From contig NZ_JAYESJ010000001.1 of the NCBI RefSeq assembly GCF_034720595.1, positions 3,064,001-3,128,000 on the forward strand: a DNA stretch of 64,000 nucleotides, given 5' to 3'. Under the pieces are notes generated by a model. It searched no databases. It saw only the letters and a list, made by a program, of their open reading frames with translations, and was not told the DNA's origin. Positions 25,683 to 36,395 of this stretch are shown piece after piece. Every line of letters begins with the position of its first letter. The stretch's first letter is position 1. The stretch comes from Rhizobium sp. CC-YZS058. GTDB taxonomy: Bacteria > Pseudomonadota > Alphaproteobacteria > Rhizobiales > Rhizobiaceae. The translations under genes and the position numbers were made by a program.

Positions 25683-28600
25683 ATGCCCGTCACGTCCTAC
25701 CCCTTTATCGATATCGCCGTTCACGAACGGGTGCGCGCGCATTTTGCGCAAGGGGATGCCGTCTGCCTGTTTGCGCCGGATCTGTCCTCGGTGCTCTGGT
25801 CGAATGGCGAGGGCGCGGCGCTGTTCGGCGAGGCCTTCATCTACGACTTTCTCGATGCAGGCCCGGCCACGGGCGATGTCGCCTTCCGGCAGCTGCAGGC
25901 CGCAGCCCGTGCGCTGACCTCCGTCGGCGAGATCCGCCGCTTCACCATACGCATTCCGCAGGGCTTCCGCAGCCTGACGGTCGGCGCCTCGGTGGAGCGC
26001 ATCGCGCTTCGCCCGGGCGAGCAGGCCGTGCTCTTCGCCACCCCGCGGCCTGGTGGGCCGCTCAGCCCTTCGCAGGCGGCGGCGCGAATGATTTCCGGCT
26101 TCGACGATCCCGATACGCACATGGCGGTGCTGGATGGCGAAGGGGCGATCGTTGCCGCCTCGCCGGGCTTTTCGGCTCTTGCCATGCAGCCTCGGACGCT
26201 TGCTCATCTGGTTGCCGCCGTCGGGCGCGACAGCGACTGGCTGCTGAAACGGCCGGTGCCGACCGGCCGTGGCACCCTGCCTGCCGCGATCGGCAAATTG
26301 TCCGATACGCCGGCCCTGCATCTTCTCTTCGCCGTGGAAACCATTCTCGGCCATCTCGATGCCTCGCCCGATTTCGACGAGGCCCCGCCGGCTTCGCCGC
26401 CGGTTCGCGGGGACGCGCCGGCTGCCGAGGCCTCAACGCCTGCGCCTGTCGCGGCCCCGACCAGCACCGAAGTCGCCGCGCCGCTTCTCGACGATGCGCA
26501 TGACCTCTCCGCCGAGGAGCAGGCCCCGTTCGAGTGGGAGGCCCCGGCCCCGGCCGAGGACGAGGCCGCAGTCGAGATTCCGAGTGAGGCCCGCATCGAC
26601 CCCGATCACGGCGCGGACACCGCGGACGACGTGTCGCCGGATGCACCGCACACCGCAGACCGTGAAGCAGCGGACGCCCCAGAACAGACCGATCAGTCCG
26701 AGCCCGCGCCATCCCTGCCGGAAACCATGGCAGAGGAGACACGTGCGGACCTTGAGGACAGGCCAGCCGACGACGTCGCAGCGGAGGAGCAGAGCGAGGA
26801 ACCCGCGATCGAAGCGGTCCCCAAAGGGACTGCCCCCTCTTCCGAGCCGCTGCAGGACGAGACCGCAGGTCTCCCTGCGCCGCGCTTCGTCTTCGACCGG
26901 GCGATGCGCGCGGTGCGCTTTGTCTGGAAGATCGGCGCGGACGGCCGTTTCAGCGAAATTTCTCCGGATTTCGCGCTCGCCGTCGGTCCGCGGGCGGCCG
27001 ATGTGATCGGCCAGACGTTCGAGGAACTGGCAAGCCGGCTCGGGCTCGATCCGGACGAGACGATTTCCACGCTCCTGCGCCGGCGCGACACATGGTCGGG
27101 CAAGACCGTGCTCTGGCCGGTCGAGGGCGAGGCGCTGCGCGTCCCTGTGGATTTGGCGGCGCTGCCCACCTATTCCCGCAACCGCGATTTCGACGGGTTC
27201 CGCGGCTTTGGTATCGTGCGCATGTCGGACGTGGTGACGACGCAGACGGTGGTCATCGACGACGCACCTGCTGCAGCAGACGCGACGGCGGCGGCGCCGC
27301 AGGCCACGATGGATCAAGAGGAGGCTGCGGCCGAAACGCCTTCCACATTGCAAGTGGAGGCTGCTGCCGAAGCCCCCGTTGTGCAGGATGTGCCGACCGC
27401 AGGGGACCCGCGCGACACACCGGCGCCGGCGGCTGGCCCCGATGGCGATGAGGACGATCCGTTCCATGGCGAGCGCCCGGCGCTCAAGCTTGTGGAAACG
27501 CCGAACCGGCGCTCGACCGACAAAATCGTGTCCATCGAGGCACACCGCGCGGGAACGCCGGAAACGCTGAGCCGCGCCGAACAGGCGGCCTTCCGCGAGA
27601 TTGCCCGCCAGCTCGGCACGACCTTCGGCAAGCGGACGACGCCGCCTGCCGAACCCGATGTGCCCGAAGCGCCAGCATCCCCGTCGCTTCCCGAAGCCGA
27701 TATGTCCCCCCTTCAAACCGCTGCGGCGGGCGAGGAGGCGCAGTCCCCGCTCGCGACGGAGGCTGGGCAATCGCCGCATGAGGCGCCGGACGCAGCTGAG
27801 CAGGCAGCAGAACAGACGGCGGGTGTGGTGCCGGGCGACCCGCAGCCCGACGCCCCTGCCGCAGAGACAGCTCCGCAGTCCGACGACCGCCCGGATGCGG
27901 TGGAGTTTGATGAGGGTTCCAGTCCGACGGCCGAAGCCGAACTGCCGGCGCTGGACGACGCGCCAGGCGACACGCTTCACGACGAGATGGCGAACGATTC
28001 CGACCCGAACCCCGCGGCCGAGTCCGACGACGCCAGCACTGACGAGGACGATCAGCGCGGCGGAACGGAGGCAGAGGCCGAGCCGGCCGTCGAGGACGAG
28101 CCGGCCGTCGGGGGCGAGCCGGCCGTCGGGGGCGAGCGTGAAGCGGCAGTCGAGACGGCCCGCGAGGAGGCCTCGCTGAATGTCGCGACGCTGAACCGCA
28201 TGCCGATGGCCATGCTCGTCCATAGTGGCGACGAGCTCTACCACGCCAATCCGGAATTCCTGAAGCTGACCGGCTATGCGACGCTCGAGGAGCTGCGCGT
28301 CGAGGGCGGGCTGGATGCGCTGTTCGTCGGCGACGATGAGGGCATGCTGGATACGCCGGACGGCGCGGTGATGATGATCCGCAATGACGGACGGCTGCTG
28401 CCCGTCTATGCGCGGCTGCAATCGATCCGCTTCGAGGATCGTGGCGCCGCGCTGATGATGTCGCTGGCAACCGTCGCGCCGGAACCGCCCACCCCTGCCC
28501 CGCCGCCCGTGACCCTGTCGCTCGTCCCTCCGGCGCCGCCGCCGGTGGCGACGGAGGTGTCGGATGCCGAGGTTTCGCAGACCTCCGATCTTCAGGGAGC

Positions 28601-29750
28601 GCTCGAGACCGCCGAAGCACGCGCTGCAGCGCTCGGCATGGAGGCCGAAGAGCTGCGCTCGATCCTGGAAACGGCGACCGACGGCGTGGTAGTGATCGGC
28701 GCGGACGGCGAAATTCGCTCGCTGAACCGTTCGGCCAGCGCCCTGTTCAACTATGACGATGCGGAAGTGCGGGCAAAACCCTTTGCCATGCTCTTTGCCC
28801 ATGAGAGCCAGCGGGCGGTGATGGATTATCTTGCCGGCCTCTCCGGCCATGGCGTGGCAAGCGTGCTCAATGACGGGCGCGAGGTGATCGGCCGCGAGGC
28901 GGGCGGCGGCTTCATTCCGCTGTTCATGACCATGGGCCGTCTCTCCTCCTCCAACGGCTACTGCGCCGTGATCCGCGACATCACCCAGTGGAAGCGCTCG
29001 GAAGAGGAATTGCGCGCCGCCAAGCGGGCTGCCGAAACGGCCAACGCGCACAAGACCGAATTCCTGGCCCGCGTCAGCCACGAGATCCGCACGCCGCTGA
29101 ACGCCATCATCGGCTTCTCCGACATGATGGCGAGCGAGCATTTCGGCCCGATCGGCAATGCGCGCTATGTGGAATATGCCGGAGACATCGGCCGGTCCGG
29201 CCGGCATGTGCTCGACATCGTCAACGACCTCCTCGACATTTCCAAGATCGAGGCCGGCGAGATGGAGCTCGATTTCGCCGAGGTCGATATCAACGAAGCG
29301 GTGTCGGAGGCCGTGGCGCTGGTGCAGCCGCAGGCGAATATGCAGCGGGTGATCATTCGCACCTCGCTGCCCGGCACGGTTCCGGCTGTCGTGGCGGATC
29401 AGCGCTCGATCAAGCAGATCGCGCTCAACATCCTCTCAAACGCCATTCGCTTCACGCCGTCGGGCGGACAGATCGTCGTGTCGACCGCCTATGAGCCGAA
29501 TGGCAGCGTGATCCTGCGCATCCGCGACACCGGCATCGGCATGACCCGCAGCGAGCTCGACCAGGCCATGAAGCCCTTCCGCCAGGTGACCACCGGTGCG
29601 CGCAAGCGCGGCGACGGCACGGGCCTCGGGCTGCCGCTGACCAAGGCGATGACCGAGGCGAACCGCGCCACCTTCTCCATCCACTCGGCGCCGAACGAAG
29701 GCACGCTCGTCGAAGTCGCCTTCCCCTCGCAGCGGGTGCTGGCCGACTGA
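25683..29750 (+). CDS. cbrA: CbrA/PdhS-like PAS sensor histidine kinase, very long form
   Basis: The 1355-residue protein lacks membrane segments. It has an N-terminal sensor-like part (about 1-230), a long acidic Ala/Pro/Glu-rich linker (about 235-410), a PAS-like domain (about 415-515), a second acidic linker (about 520-830), a PAS (about 838-930), a Pro-rich hinge, a third PAS (about 990-1105), HisKA with RVSHEIRTPLNAIIGF and His1133, and an HATPase. The kinase core resembles the DivJ/PleC/PdhS group acting on DivK. Position beside a phasin gene matches cbrA of Sinorhizobium, where CbrA affects envelope, cell cycle and symbiosis; I infer orthology from this. The acidic linkers make it longer than the CbrA I know. 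Confidence 0.75.
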   Translation: MPVTSYPFIDIAVHERVRAHFAQGDAVCLFAPDLSSVLWSNGEGAALFGEAFIYDFLDAGPATGDVAFRQLQAAARALTSVGEIRRFTIRIPQGFRSLTVGASVERIALRPGEQAVLFATPRPGGPLSPSQAAARMISGFDDPDTHMAVLDGEGAIVAASPGFSALAMQPRTLAHLVAAVGRDSDWLLKRPVPTGRGTLPAAIGKLSDTPALHLLFAVETILGHLDASPDFDEAPPASPPVRGDAPAAEASTPAPVAAPTSTEVAAPLLDDAHDLSAEEQAPFEWEAPAPAEDEAAVEIPSEARIDPDHGADTADDVSPDAPHTADREAADAPEQTDQSEPAPSLPETMAEETRADLEDRPADDVAAEEQSEEPAIEAVPKGTAPSSEPLQDETAGLPAPRFVFDRAMRAVRFVWKIGADGRFSEISPDFALAVGPRAADVIGQTFEELASRLGLDPDETISTLLRRRDTWSGKTVLWPVEGEALRVPVDLAALPTYSRNRDFDGFRGFGIVRMSDVVTTQTVVIDDAPAAADATAAAPQATMDQEEAAAETPSTLQVEAAAEAPVVQDVPTAGDPRDTPAPAAGPDGDEDDPFHGERPALKLVETPNRRSTDKIVSIEAHRAGTPETLSRAEQAAFREIARQLGTTFGKRTTPPAEPDVPEAPASPSLPEADMSPLQTAAAGEEAQSPLATEAGQSPHEAPDAAEQAAEQTAGVVPGDPQPDAPAAETAPQSDDRPDAVEFDEGSSPTAEAELPALDDAPGDTLHDEMANDSDPNPAAESDDASTDEDDQRGGTEAEAEPAVEDEPAVGGEPAVGGEREAAVETAREEASLNVATLNRMPMAMLVHSGDELYHANPEFLKLTGYATLEELRVEGGLDALFVGDDEGMLDTPDGAVMMIRNDGRLLPVYARLQSIRFEDRGAALMMSLATVAPEPPTPAPPPVTLSLVPPAPPPVATEVSDAEVSQTSDLQGALETAEARAAALGMEAEELRSILETATDGVVVIGADGEIRSLNRSASALFNYDDAEVRAKPFAMLFAHESQRAVMDYLAGLSGHGVASVLNDGREVIGREAGGGFIPLFMTMGRLSSSNGYCAVIRDITQWKRSEEELRAAKRAAETANAHKTEFLARVSHEIRTPLNAIIGFSDMMASEHFGPIGNARYVEYAGDIGRSGRHVLDIVNDLLDISKIEAGEMELDFAEVDINEAVSEAVALVQPQANMQRVIIRTSLPGTVPAVVADQRSIKQIALNILSNAIRFTPSGGQIVVSTAYEPNGSVILRIRDTGIGMTRSELDQAMKPFRQVTTGARKRGDGTGLGLPLTKAMTEANRATFSIHSAPNEGTLVEVAFPSQRVLAD
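28080..28133 (+). repeat. Three 18-base tandem repeats inside the long kinase gene
   Basis: Three in-frame copies coding EPAVED, EPAVGG and EPAVGG; the last two are identical in DNA. They lie in the second acidic linker (about residues 800-817). Copy number may vary between strains without shifting the frame. Confidence 0.9.
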
Positions 29751-29795
29751 GCCTGCGCCGCCAGGCGGGCAAGGCCGGGACACTTGACACCCAAC

Positions 29796-29822
29796 AAAAA
29801 GAGGCGGCCCGAAGGCCGCCTC
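29796..29822 (-). terminator. Intrinsic terminator of the acetoacetyl-CoA synthetase gene
   Basis: On the minus strand GAGGCGGCC, a TTCG tetraloop, GGCCGCCTC and TTTTTG. It lies 200 bases past the stop at 30023. The stretch between (29823-30022) shows no convincing gene. Confidence 0.88.
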
Positions 29823-30022
29823 GTCAAGGTGATGCTGACGTTCCTGTCCATTCCGACTTCATGTCCCAGGGCCCGAGGCAAGAGACCACCCGGGCCGGCA
29901 ATGGGCCCGTCATGGCCCCGCGTCTGAGCCGACATTGCGACGGCAAACCCTAACGCTTCTTCAACATCCGATCCCGAGATTCGAGGAGGCGGCGGAAGAC
30001 CGGCGCAGAAAGAGCGGGGCAG

Positions 30023-31975
<1,953 letters not shown>

Positions 31976-32119
31976 CAGCACCTCCACATGTTCCCTCATC
32001 GATCTATAACGCGGAAACGGGATCGTAAATGGATGAAAAGCCTGCCGTCGACGATCTCTGCGACGGGCGCAGAGGGCAGCCGCCATTCAGGCTTCTCCGG
32101 ATGGTCGGCGAAGACTGAC

Positions 32120-32148
32120 TTGAGATTGGCAAGAAAGCTGCATAGCTT
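32120..32148 (+). promoter_or_regulatory. Candidate promoter of potFGHI
   Basis: TTGAGA (32120-32125), 17-base spacer, TAGCTT (32143-32148). The -10 overlaps a short dyad AAGCT-GCAT-AGCTT (32135-32148) that could bind a regulator. Confidence 0.35.
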
Positions 32149-32212
32149 CACCAAGACGTTGATTTGAACACAGGATCGCGTCGACGCATTTGAACGTCAA
32201 AAGGGGAATGGC

Positions 32213-33319
32213 ATGCCGACGACGACATCGAGACTGACGACGGGACTGATGGCCGCGCTTGCGCTTTTCAGTTCGGCGGGCCTCGCGGCGGCGCAGGAGC
32301 GCGTCGTCAACGTCTACAACTGGTCCGATTATATCGACCAGAGCATCATCGAGGAGTTCACCAAGGAAACCGGGATCAAGGTCGTCTACGACGTCTATGA
32401 TTCCAACGAGGTGCTGGAAACCAAGCTGCTTGCCGGCGGGTCCGGCTATGATGTCGTGGTGCCGACCGCCTCCTTCCTCCAACGGCAGATCGCCGCCGGC
32501 GTCTACCAGAAGCTCGACAAGTCCAAGCTGCCGAACCTCACCAATATGTGGGATGTGGTGACCAAGGGTGTCGCCACCTTCGATCCGGGCAATGAATACA
32601 GCGTCGACTATATGTGGGGCACGACGGGCCTCGGCTACAATGTCGACAAGCTGAAGGCCGCGCTCGGAACCGACCAGAAGCCGGGCTGGGATGTGCTCTT
32701 CGACCCTGCCAAAGCGGCCAAACTCAAGGATTGCGGCATCTACGTGCTCGACAGCCCGACCGACGTGATCCCCTCGGTGCTGGTCTATCTGGGTCTTGAT
32801 CCGAACAGCACCAAGCCGGACGATCTCGCCAAGGCCGAAGAGACCCTGCTCGCCGTTCGCCCCTTCATCCGCAAGTTCCATTCCTCCGAATATATCAACG
32901 GCCTTGCCAACGGCGATATCTGCCTGGCGCTCGGCTATTCGGGCGACGTCTTCCAGGCGCGCGACCGTGCCGCCGAAGCAAAGGCCGGCGTGACCGTGGA
33001 CTACTCGATCCCGCCGCAGGGCGCGCAGATCTTCTTCGACGTCATGGGCATCCCGGCCGACGCTCAGCATGTGGAAGAGGCGCATGAATTCATCAACTAC
33101 ATGATGAAGCCGGAGGTAGCGGCCAAGGCGTCCAACTTCGTCTACTACGCCAATGGCAACAAGGCCTCGCAGCAGTTCCTGAACAAGGACGTGATCGAAG
33201 ACACGGCGATCTACCCGCCGGACGATGTCATGGCCAAGCTCTTCACCGTACCGCCGCTCGACCCCAAGGCGCAGCGCGTCGTCACGCGGCTGTGGACCAA
33301 GGTGACGACGGGACAGTAA
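32213..33319 (+). CDS. potF: Putrescine-binding periplasmic protein PotF
   Basis: The 368-residue solute-binding protein has a signal peptide (about 1-27, ending AAA) and the PotD/PotF pattern: VNVYNWSDYIDQSIIEEF after cleavage, then YDVYDSNEVLETKLLAG and the conserved MWGTTGLGYN. It delivers putrescine (or spermidine) to PotHI. First gene of potFGHI; a hairpin terminator follows. Confidence 0.92.
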   Translation: MPTTTSRLTTGLMAALALFSSAGLAAAQERVVNVYNWSDYIDQSIIEEFTKETGIKVVYDVYDSNEVLETKLLAGGSGYDVVVPTASFLQRQIAAGVYQKLDKSKLPNLTNMWDVVTKGVATFDPGNEYSVDYMWGTTGLGYNVDKLKAALGTDQKPGWDVLFDPAKAAKLKDCGIYVLDSPTDVIPSVLVYLGLDPNSTKPDDLAKAEETLLAVRPFIRKFHSSEYINGLANGDICLALGYSGDVFQARDRAAEAKAGVTVDYSIPPQGAQIFFDVMGIPADAQHVEEAHEFINYMMKPEVAAKASNFVYYANGNKASQQFLNKDVIEDTAIYPPDDVMAKLFTVPPLDPKAQRVVTRLWTKVTTGQ

Positions 33320-33333
33320 GTCCGACCCCGCTC

Positions 33334-33362
33334 TTGCCCGGATCCATGATCCGGGCAATTTT
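33334..33362 (+). terminator. Terminator-like hairpin between potF and potG
   Basis: Perfect 11-base stem TTGCCCGGATC / GATCCGGGCAA, 3-base loop, then TTTT. It lies inside the operon, 14 bases past the potF stop, and should end part of the transcripts so that PotF outnumbers the membrane parts. Confidence 0.8.
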
Positions 33363-33444
33363 CTATCGCGGCCGCCGGCAAGGCGGCCGCTCCCTCCGCC
33401 CGCCCACTCCGCCCGCCCCTTGCGGCCTCCTTCCAGGATCGATC

Positions 33445-34590
33445 ATGAAGTCACTCGGCAGCATCCGGCGCTCCTTCGCTCCCTGGACGGATCCGGCCTC
33501 CACGCCTTTCATCTCCTTTCGCAACGTCACCAAGAAATTCGGCGATTTCGTCGCGGTCAACGATCTCTCGCTCGACATCTATCCGCGCGAGTTCTTCGCC
33601 CTGCTCGGTGCTTCGGGCTGCGGCAAGTCCACGCTGCTGCGCATGCTGGCCGGCTTTGAGCAGCCGACCTCCGGCGAGATCGTGCTCGACGGGCAGAACC
33701 TGGCCGGCACGCCGCCCTATCGCCGGCCGGTGAACATGATGTTCCAGTCCTATGCCCTGTTTCCCCATATGAGCGTCGAGGCCAACATCGCCTTCGGCCT
33801 GAAGCAGGACGGCATGGCGAAACCCGAGATTGCCGAGCGGGTCAAGCAGATGCTGAAGCTCGTCAAGCTCGAGCCTTTCGCCACCCGCAAGCCGCACCAG
33901 CTTTCGGGTGGCCAGCGCCAGCGCGTGGCGCTCGCCCGCTCGCTCGCCAAACGGCCGAAGGTGCTGCTGCTCGACGAGCCGCTCGGCGCGCTCGACAAGA
34001 AGCTGCGCGAGGAAACGCAGTTCGAACTGATGGACCTGCAACAGGAATTGGGTCTCACCTTCGTCGTCGTCACCCACGACCAGGAAGAGGCCATGACCAT
34101 GGCCGACCGCATCGCCGTCATGGCGCATGGCAAGGTGGTGCAGGTGGCAACGCCTGCCGAGATCTACGAGGCGCCCAATTCCCGCTTCGTCGCCGATTTT
34201 ATCGGCGATGTGAACATTTTCGACGGTACGGTCACCTCTGCGGACGGCACCAGCGTCCGCATCGACGCCGAGGCCGGGCTGGCGATCGAGACGCTGTCGC
34301 CCGAGCGGCCGCAGCCCGGCGCCAAAGCGGGCTTCGCCATCCGGCCGGAAAAAATCCGCGTCTCCAGCAAGCCGCCGGCAAGCGCGTCCGCCGTCAATGT
34401 GGCGGAAGGCGAGATCTGGGACATCGCCTATCTTGGCGACATGACCGTGTTCCATGTCAGGCTCGTGAGCGGCAAGGTGGTCAAGGCCTCGCTGCTCAAT
34501 GCCGTGCGTGCGGTCGATGACCCGCTCGGCTACGAGCAGAAGGTGTGGATCTCCTTCGACCGGGATGCCGGCGTCGTCCTGAAGGATTGA
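33445..34590 (+). CDS. potG: Putrescine ABC transporter ATP-binding protein PotG
   Basis: The 381-residue ATPase has Walker A GASGCGKST, Q-loop MFQSYALFPHM, signature LSGGQRQR, Walker B VLLLDEP and a C-terminal TOBE-type domain (about 290-375). The start at 33445 gives the usual PotG N-terminal stretch before FRNVTKKFG; the 33334 hairpin lies upstream of it. Confidence 0.93.
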   Translation: MKSLGSIRRSFAPWTDPASTPFISFRNVTKKFGDFVAVNDLSLDIYPREFFALLGASGCGKSTLLRMLAGFEQPTSGEIVLDGQNLAGTPPYRRPVNMMFQSYALFPHMSVEANIAFGLKQDGMAKPEIAERVKQMLKLVKLEPFATRKPHQLSGGQRQRVALARSLAKRPKVLLLDEPLGALDKKLREETQFELMDLQQELGLTFVVVTHDQEEAMTMADRIAVMAHGKVVQVATPAEIYEAPNSRFVADFIGDVNIFDGTVTSADGTSVRIDAEAGLAIETLSPERPQPGAKAGFAIRPEKIRVSSKPPASASAVNVAEGEIWDIAYLGDMTVFHVRLVSGKVVKASLLNAVRAVDDPLGYEQKVWISFDRDAGVVLKD

Positions 34591-34595
34591 TCGCC

Positions 34596-35507
34596 ATGAA
34601 CCGGCTTGCCTCCGCCCTCTTCAACCGTCTCGTGATCATCATCCCCTATGGCTGGCTGTTGATCTTCTTCCTCATTCCCTTCTTCATCGTGTTGCGCATC
34701 TCGCTGTCCAGCACGGCGATCTCCATGCCGCCCTACGAGCCGGTCTTCTCGCTCGCCGACGGTCTTTCCGGCACGCTGGAGAAGCTCGGTCAGCTCTCCT
34801 TCGACAATTACGTCTGGCTGACGGAAGACGCGCTCTACACCAATGCCTATCTTTCCAGCCTCACCATCGCCTTCTTCTCGACGCTGCTGACGCTGCTGAT
34901 CGCCTATCCGATCGCCTATGGCATGGCCAAGGCACCGACAGGCATCCGCCCGACCCTGCTCATGCTGGTGATCCTGCCCTTCTGGACGAGCTTCCTGATC
35001 CGCGTCTATGCCTGGATCGCCATCCTCAAGCCCGAAGGACTGCTCAACCAGCTCTTGCTGTCGCTCGGCCTCATCGATACGCCACTGGTCATCCTCAACA
35101 CCAATACGGCGATCTATATCGGCATCGTCTATTCCTACCTGCCCTTCATGGTGCTGCCGCTCTATTCGGCACTGGAGAAGATGGACCATAGCCTGACGGA
35201 AGCCGCGCTCGATCTCGGCTGCACGCCGGTTTCCGCCTTCTGGCGCATCACCTTCCCGCTGTCGCTGCCGGGCGTCATTGCCGGCTGCCTGCTGGTCTTC
35301 ATCCCCGCCGTCGGCGAATTCGTCATTCCCGACCTGCTCGGCGGTTCGGAAACGCTGATGATCGGCCGCACGCTCTGGAACGAGTTCAATTCCAATCGCG
35401 ACTGGCCGGTCTCCTCGGCCGTTGCCGCCATCCTGCTGCTGATCCTGGTGGTGCCGATCATGATCTTCCAGCGCGCCCAGGCGCGGGCAGACGGGGAGGC
35501 ACGCTGA
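34596..35507 (+). CDS. potH: Putrescine ABC transporter permease PotH
   Basis: The 303-residue membrane protein has six helices, a large periplasmic loop after helix 1 (ISMPPYEPVFSLADG) and the EAA loop EAALDLGCTPVSAFWRITFPLSLPG. It starts 5 bases after the potG stop with AAGGA as Shine-Dalgarno. Confidence 0.93.
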   Translation: MNRLASALFNRLVIIIPYGWLLIFFLIPFFIVLRISLSSTAISMPPYEPVFSLADGLSGTLEKLGQLSFDNYVWLTEDALYTNAYLSSLTIAFFSTLLTLLIAYPIAYGMAKAPTGIRPTLLMLVILPFWTSFLIRVYAWIAILKPEGLLNQLLLSLGLIDTPLVILNTNTAIYIGIVYSYLPFMVLPLYSALEKMDHSLTEAALDLGCTPVSAFWRITFPLSLPGVIAGCLLVFIPAVGEFVIPDLLGGSETLMIGRTLWNEFNSNRDWPVSSAVAAILLLILVVPIMIFQRAQARADGEAR

Positions 35508-36322
35508 TGCCTCGCTGGTCCCGTTTCAACATCGCCTCGATCGTCGTCGGCTTCGCCTTCCTCTATCTGCCGATCGTGCTTCTGGTCATCTTCTCCTTCA
35601 ACGAGTCGAAGCTCGTCACCGTCTGGGCGGGTTTCTCGACCAAATGGTACGGCGCCCTTCTCAACAATCAGGGCCTGCTCGATGCCGCCTGGGTGACGGC
35701 GCGCGTCGGCCTGCTCTCGGCCACGATCGCCACGGTGCTCGGCACGCTGGCAGCCCTTGCCATGACCCGCTACACCCGCTTTCGCGGCCGCATGCTGTTT
35801 TCCGGCATGATCTATGCGCCGCTGGTCATGCCCGAGGTGATCACCGGCCTTTCCATGCTGCTGCTTTTCGTGGCGCTCGGCTTCGACCGCGGATTCTGGA
35901 CGCTGACCATCGCCCATATCACCTTCACCATGTGCTTCGTCGCCGTGGTGGTGCAGTCGCGCCTCGTCACCTTCGACCAGTCGATCGAGGAAGCGGCGAT
36001 GGATCTCGGCGCGACGCCGGTGGCGACCTTCTTCCAGGTGACCCTGCCGGTCATTGCCCCCGCCGTCTTCTCGGGCTGGGTGCTGGCTTTCACGCTGTCG
36101 CTCGACGACCTCGTCATCTCCAGCTTTACCTCCGGGCCCGGCGCCACCACCCTGCCGATGAAGATCTACAGCCAGGTCCGCCTGGGCGTGACGCCGGAAA
36201 TCAACGCCGTCTGCACGATCCTGATCGGCATCGTCGCCTTCGGCGTCCTCGTCGCCTCCATCATCTCCCGCCGCCGCGAAGCCCAGCGCCAGGCCGACGA
36301 AAGGGCCGCGTTTGGGGCGTGA
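35507..36322 (+). CDS. potI: Putrescine ABC transporter permease PotI
   Basis: The 271-residue membrane protein has six helices and the EAA loop EAAMDLGATPVATFFQVTLPVIAP. Its ATG shares one base with the potH stop (TGATG), so the two permease genes are translationally coupled. Confidence 0.93.
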   Translation: MPRWSRFNIASIVVGFAFLYLPIVLLVIFSFNESKLVTVWAGFSTKWYGALLNNQGLLDAAWVTARVGLLSATIATVLGTLAALAMTRYTRFRGRMLFSGMIYAPLVMPEVITGLSMLLLFVALGFDRGFWTLTIAHITFTMCFVAVVVQSRLVTFDQSIEEAAMDLGATPVATFFQVTLPVIAPAVFSGWVLAFTLSLDDLVISSFTSGPGATTLPMKIYSQVRLGVTPEINAVCTILIGIVAFGVLVASIISRRREAQRQADERAAFGA

Positions 36323-36344
36323 GCTGGCCGATTCCTCCATACGG

Positions 36345-36374
36345 AAAATGCCGGCTTCCAGGCCGGCATTTTTT
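36345..36374. terminator. Bidirectional terminator between potI and the chemoreceptor gene
   Basis: Perfect 11-base stem AAAATGCCGGC / GCCGGCATTTT, 6-base loop, with T-runs on both sides. It serves the convergent potI and chemoreceptor genes. Confidence 0.9.
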
Positions 36375-36395
36375 GTTTTCACGCTCTCGACTTCT

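Noticed and set aside
28080-28133. Three short repeats considered as a CRISPR remnant
   Set aside because: They are directly adjacent without spacers, in frame inside a coding region, and code a hexapeptide repeat.
26433-29207. A 924-residue open frame opposite the long kinase gene
   Set aside because: It mirrors the acidic linkers as Arg/Gly-rich sequence and has no domain; the plus strand has clear PAS and kinase motifs.
29823-30022. Possible small gene between the acetoacetyl-CoA synthetase stop and its terminator
   Set aside because: Short frames here lack ribosome sites or run through the terminator; treated as 3' untranslated sequence.
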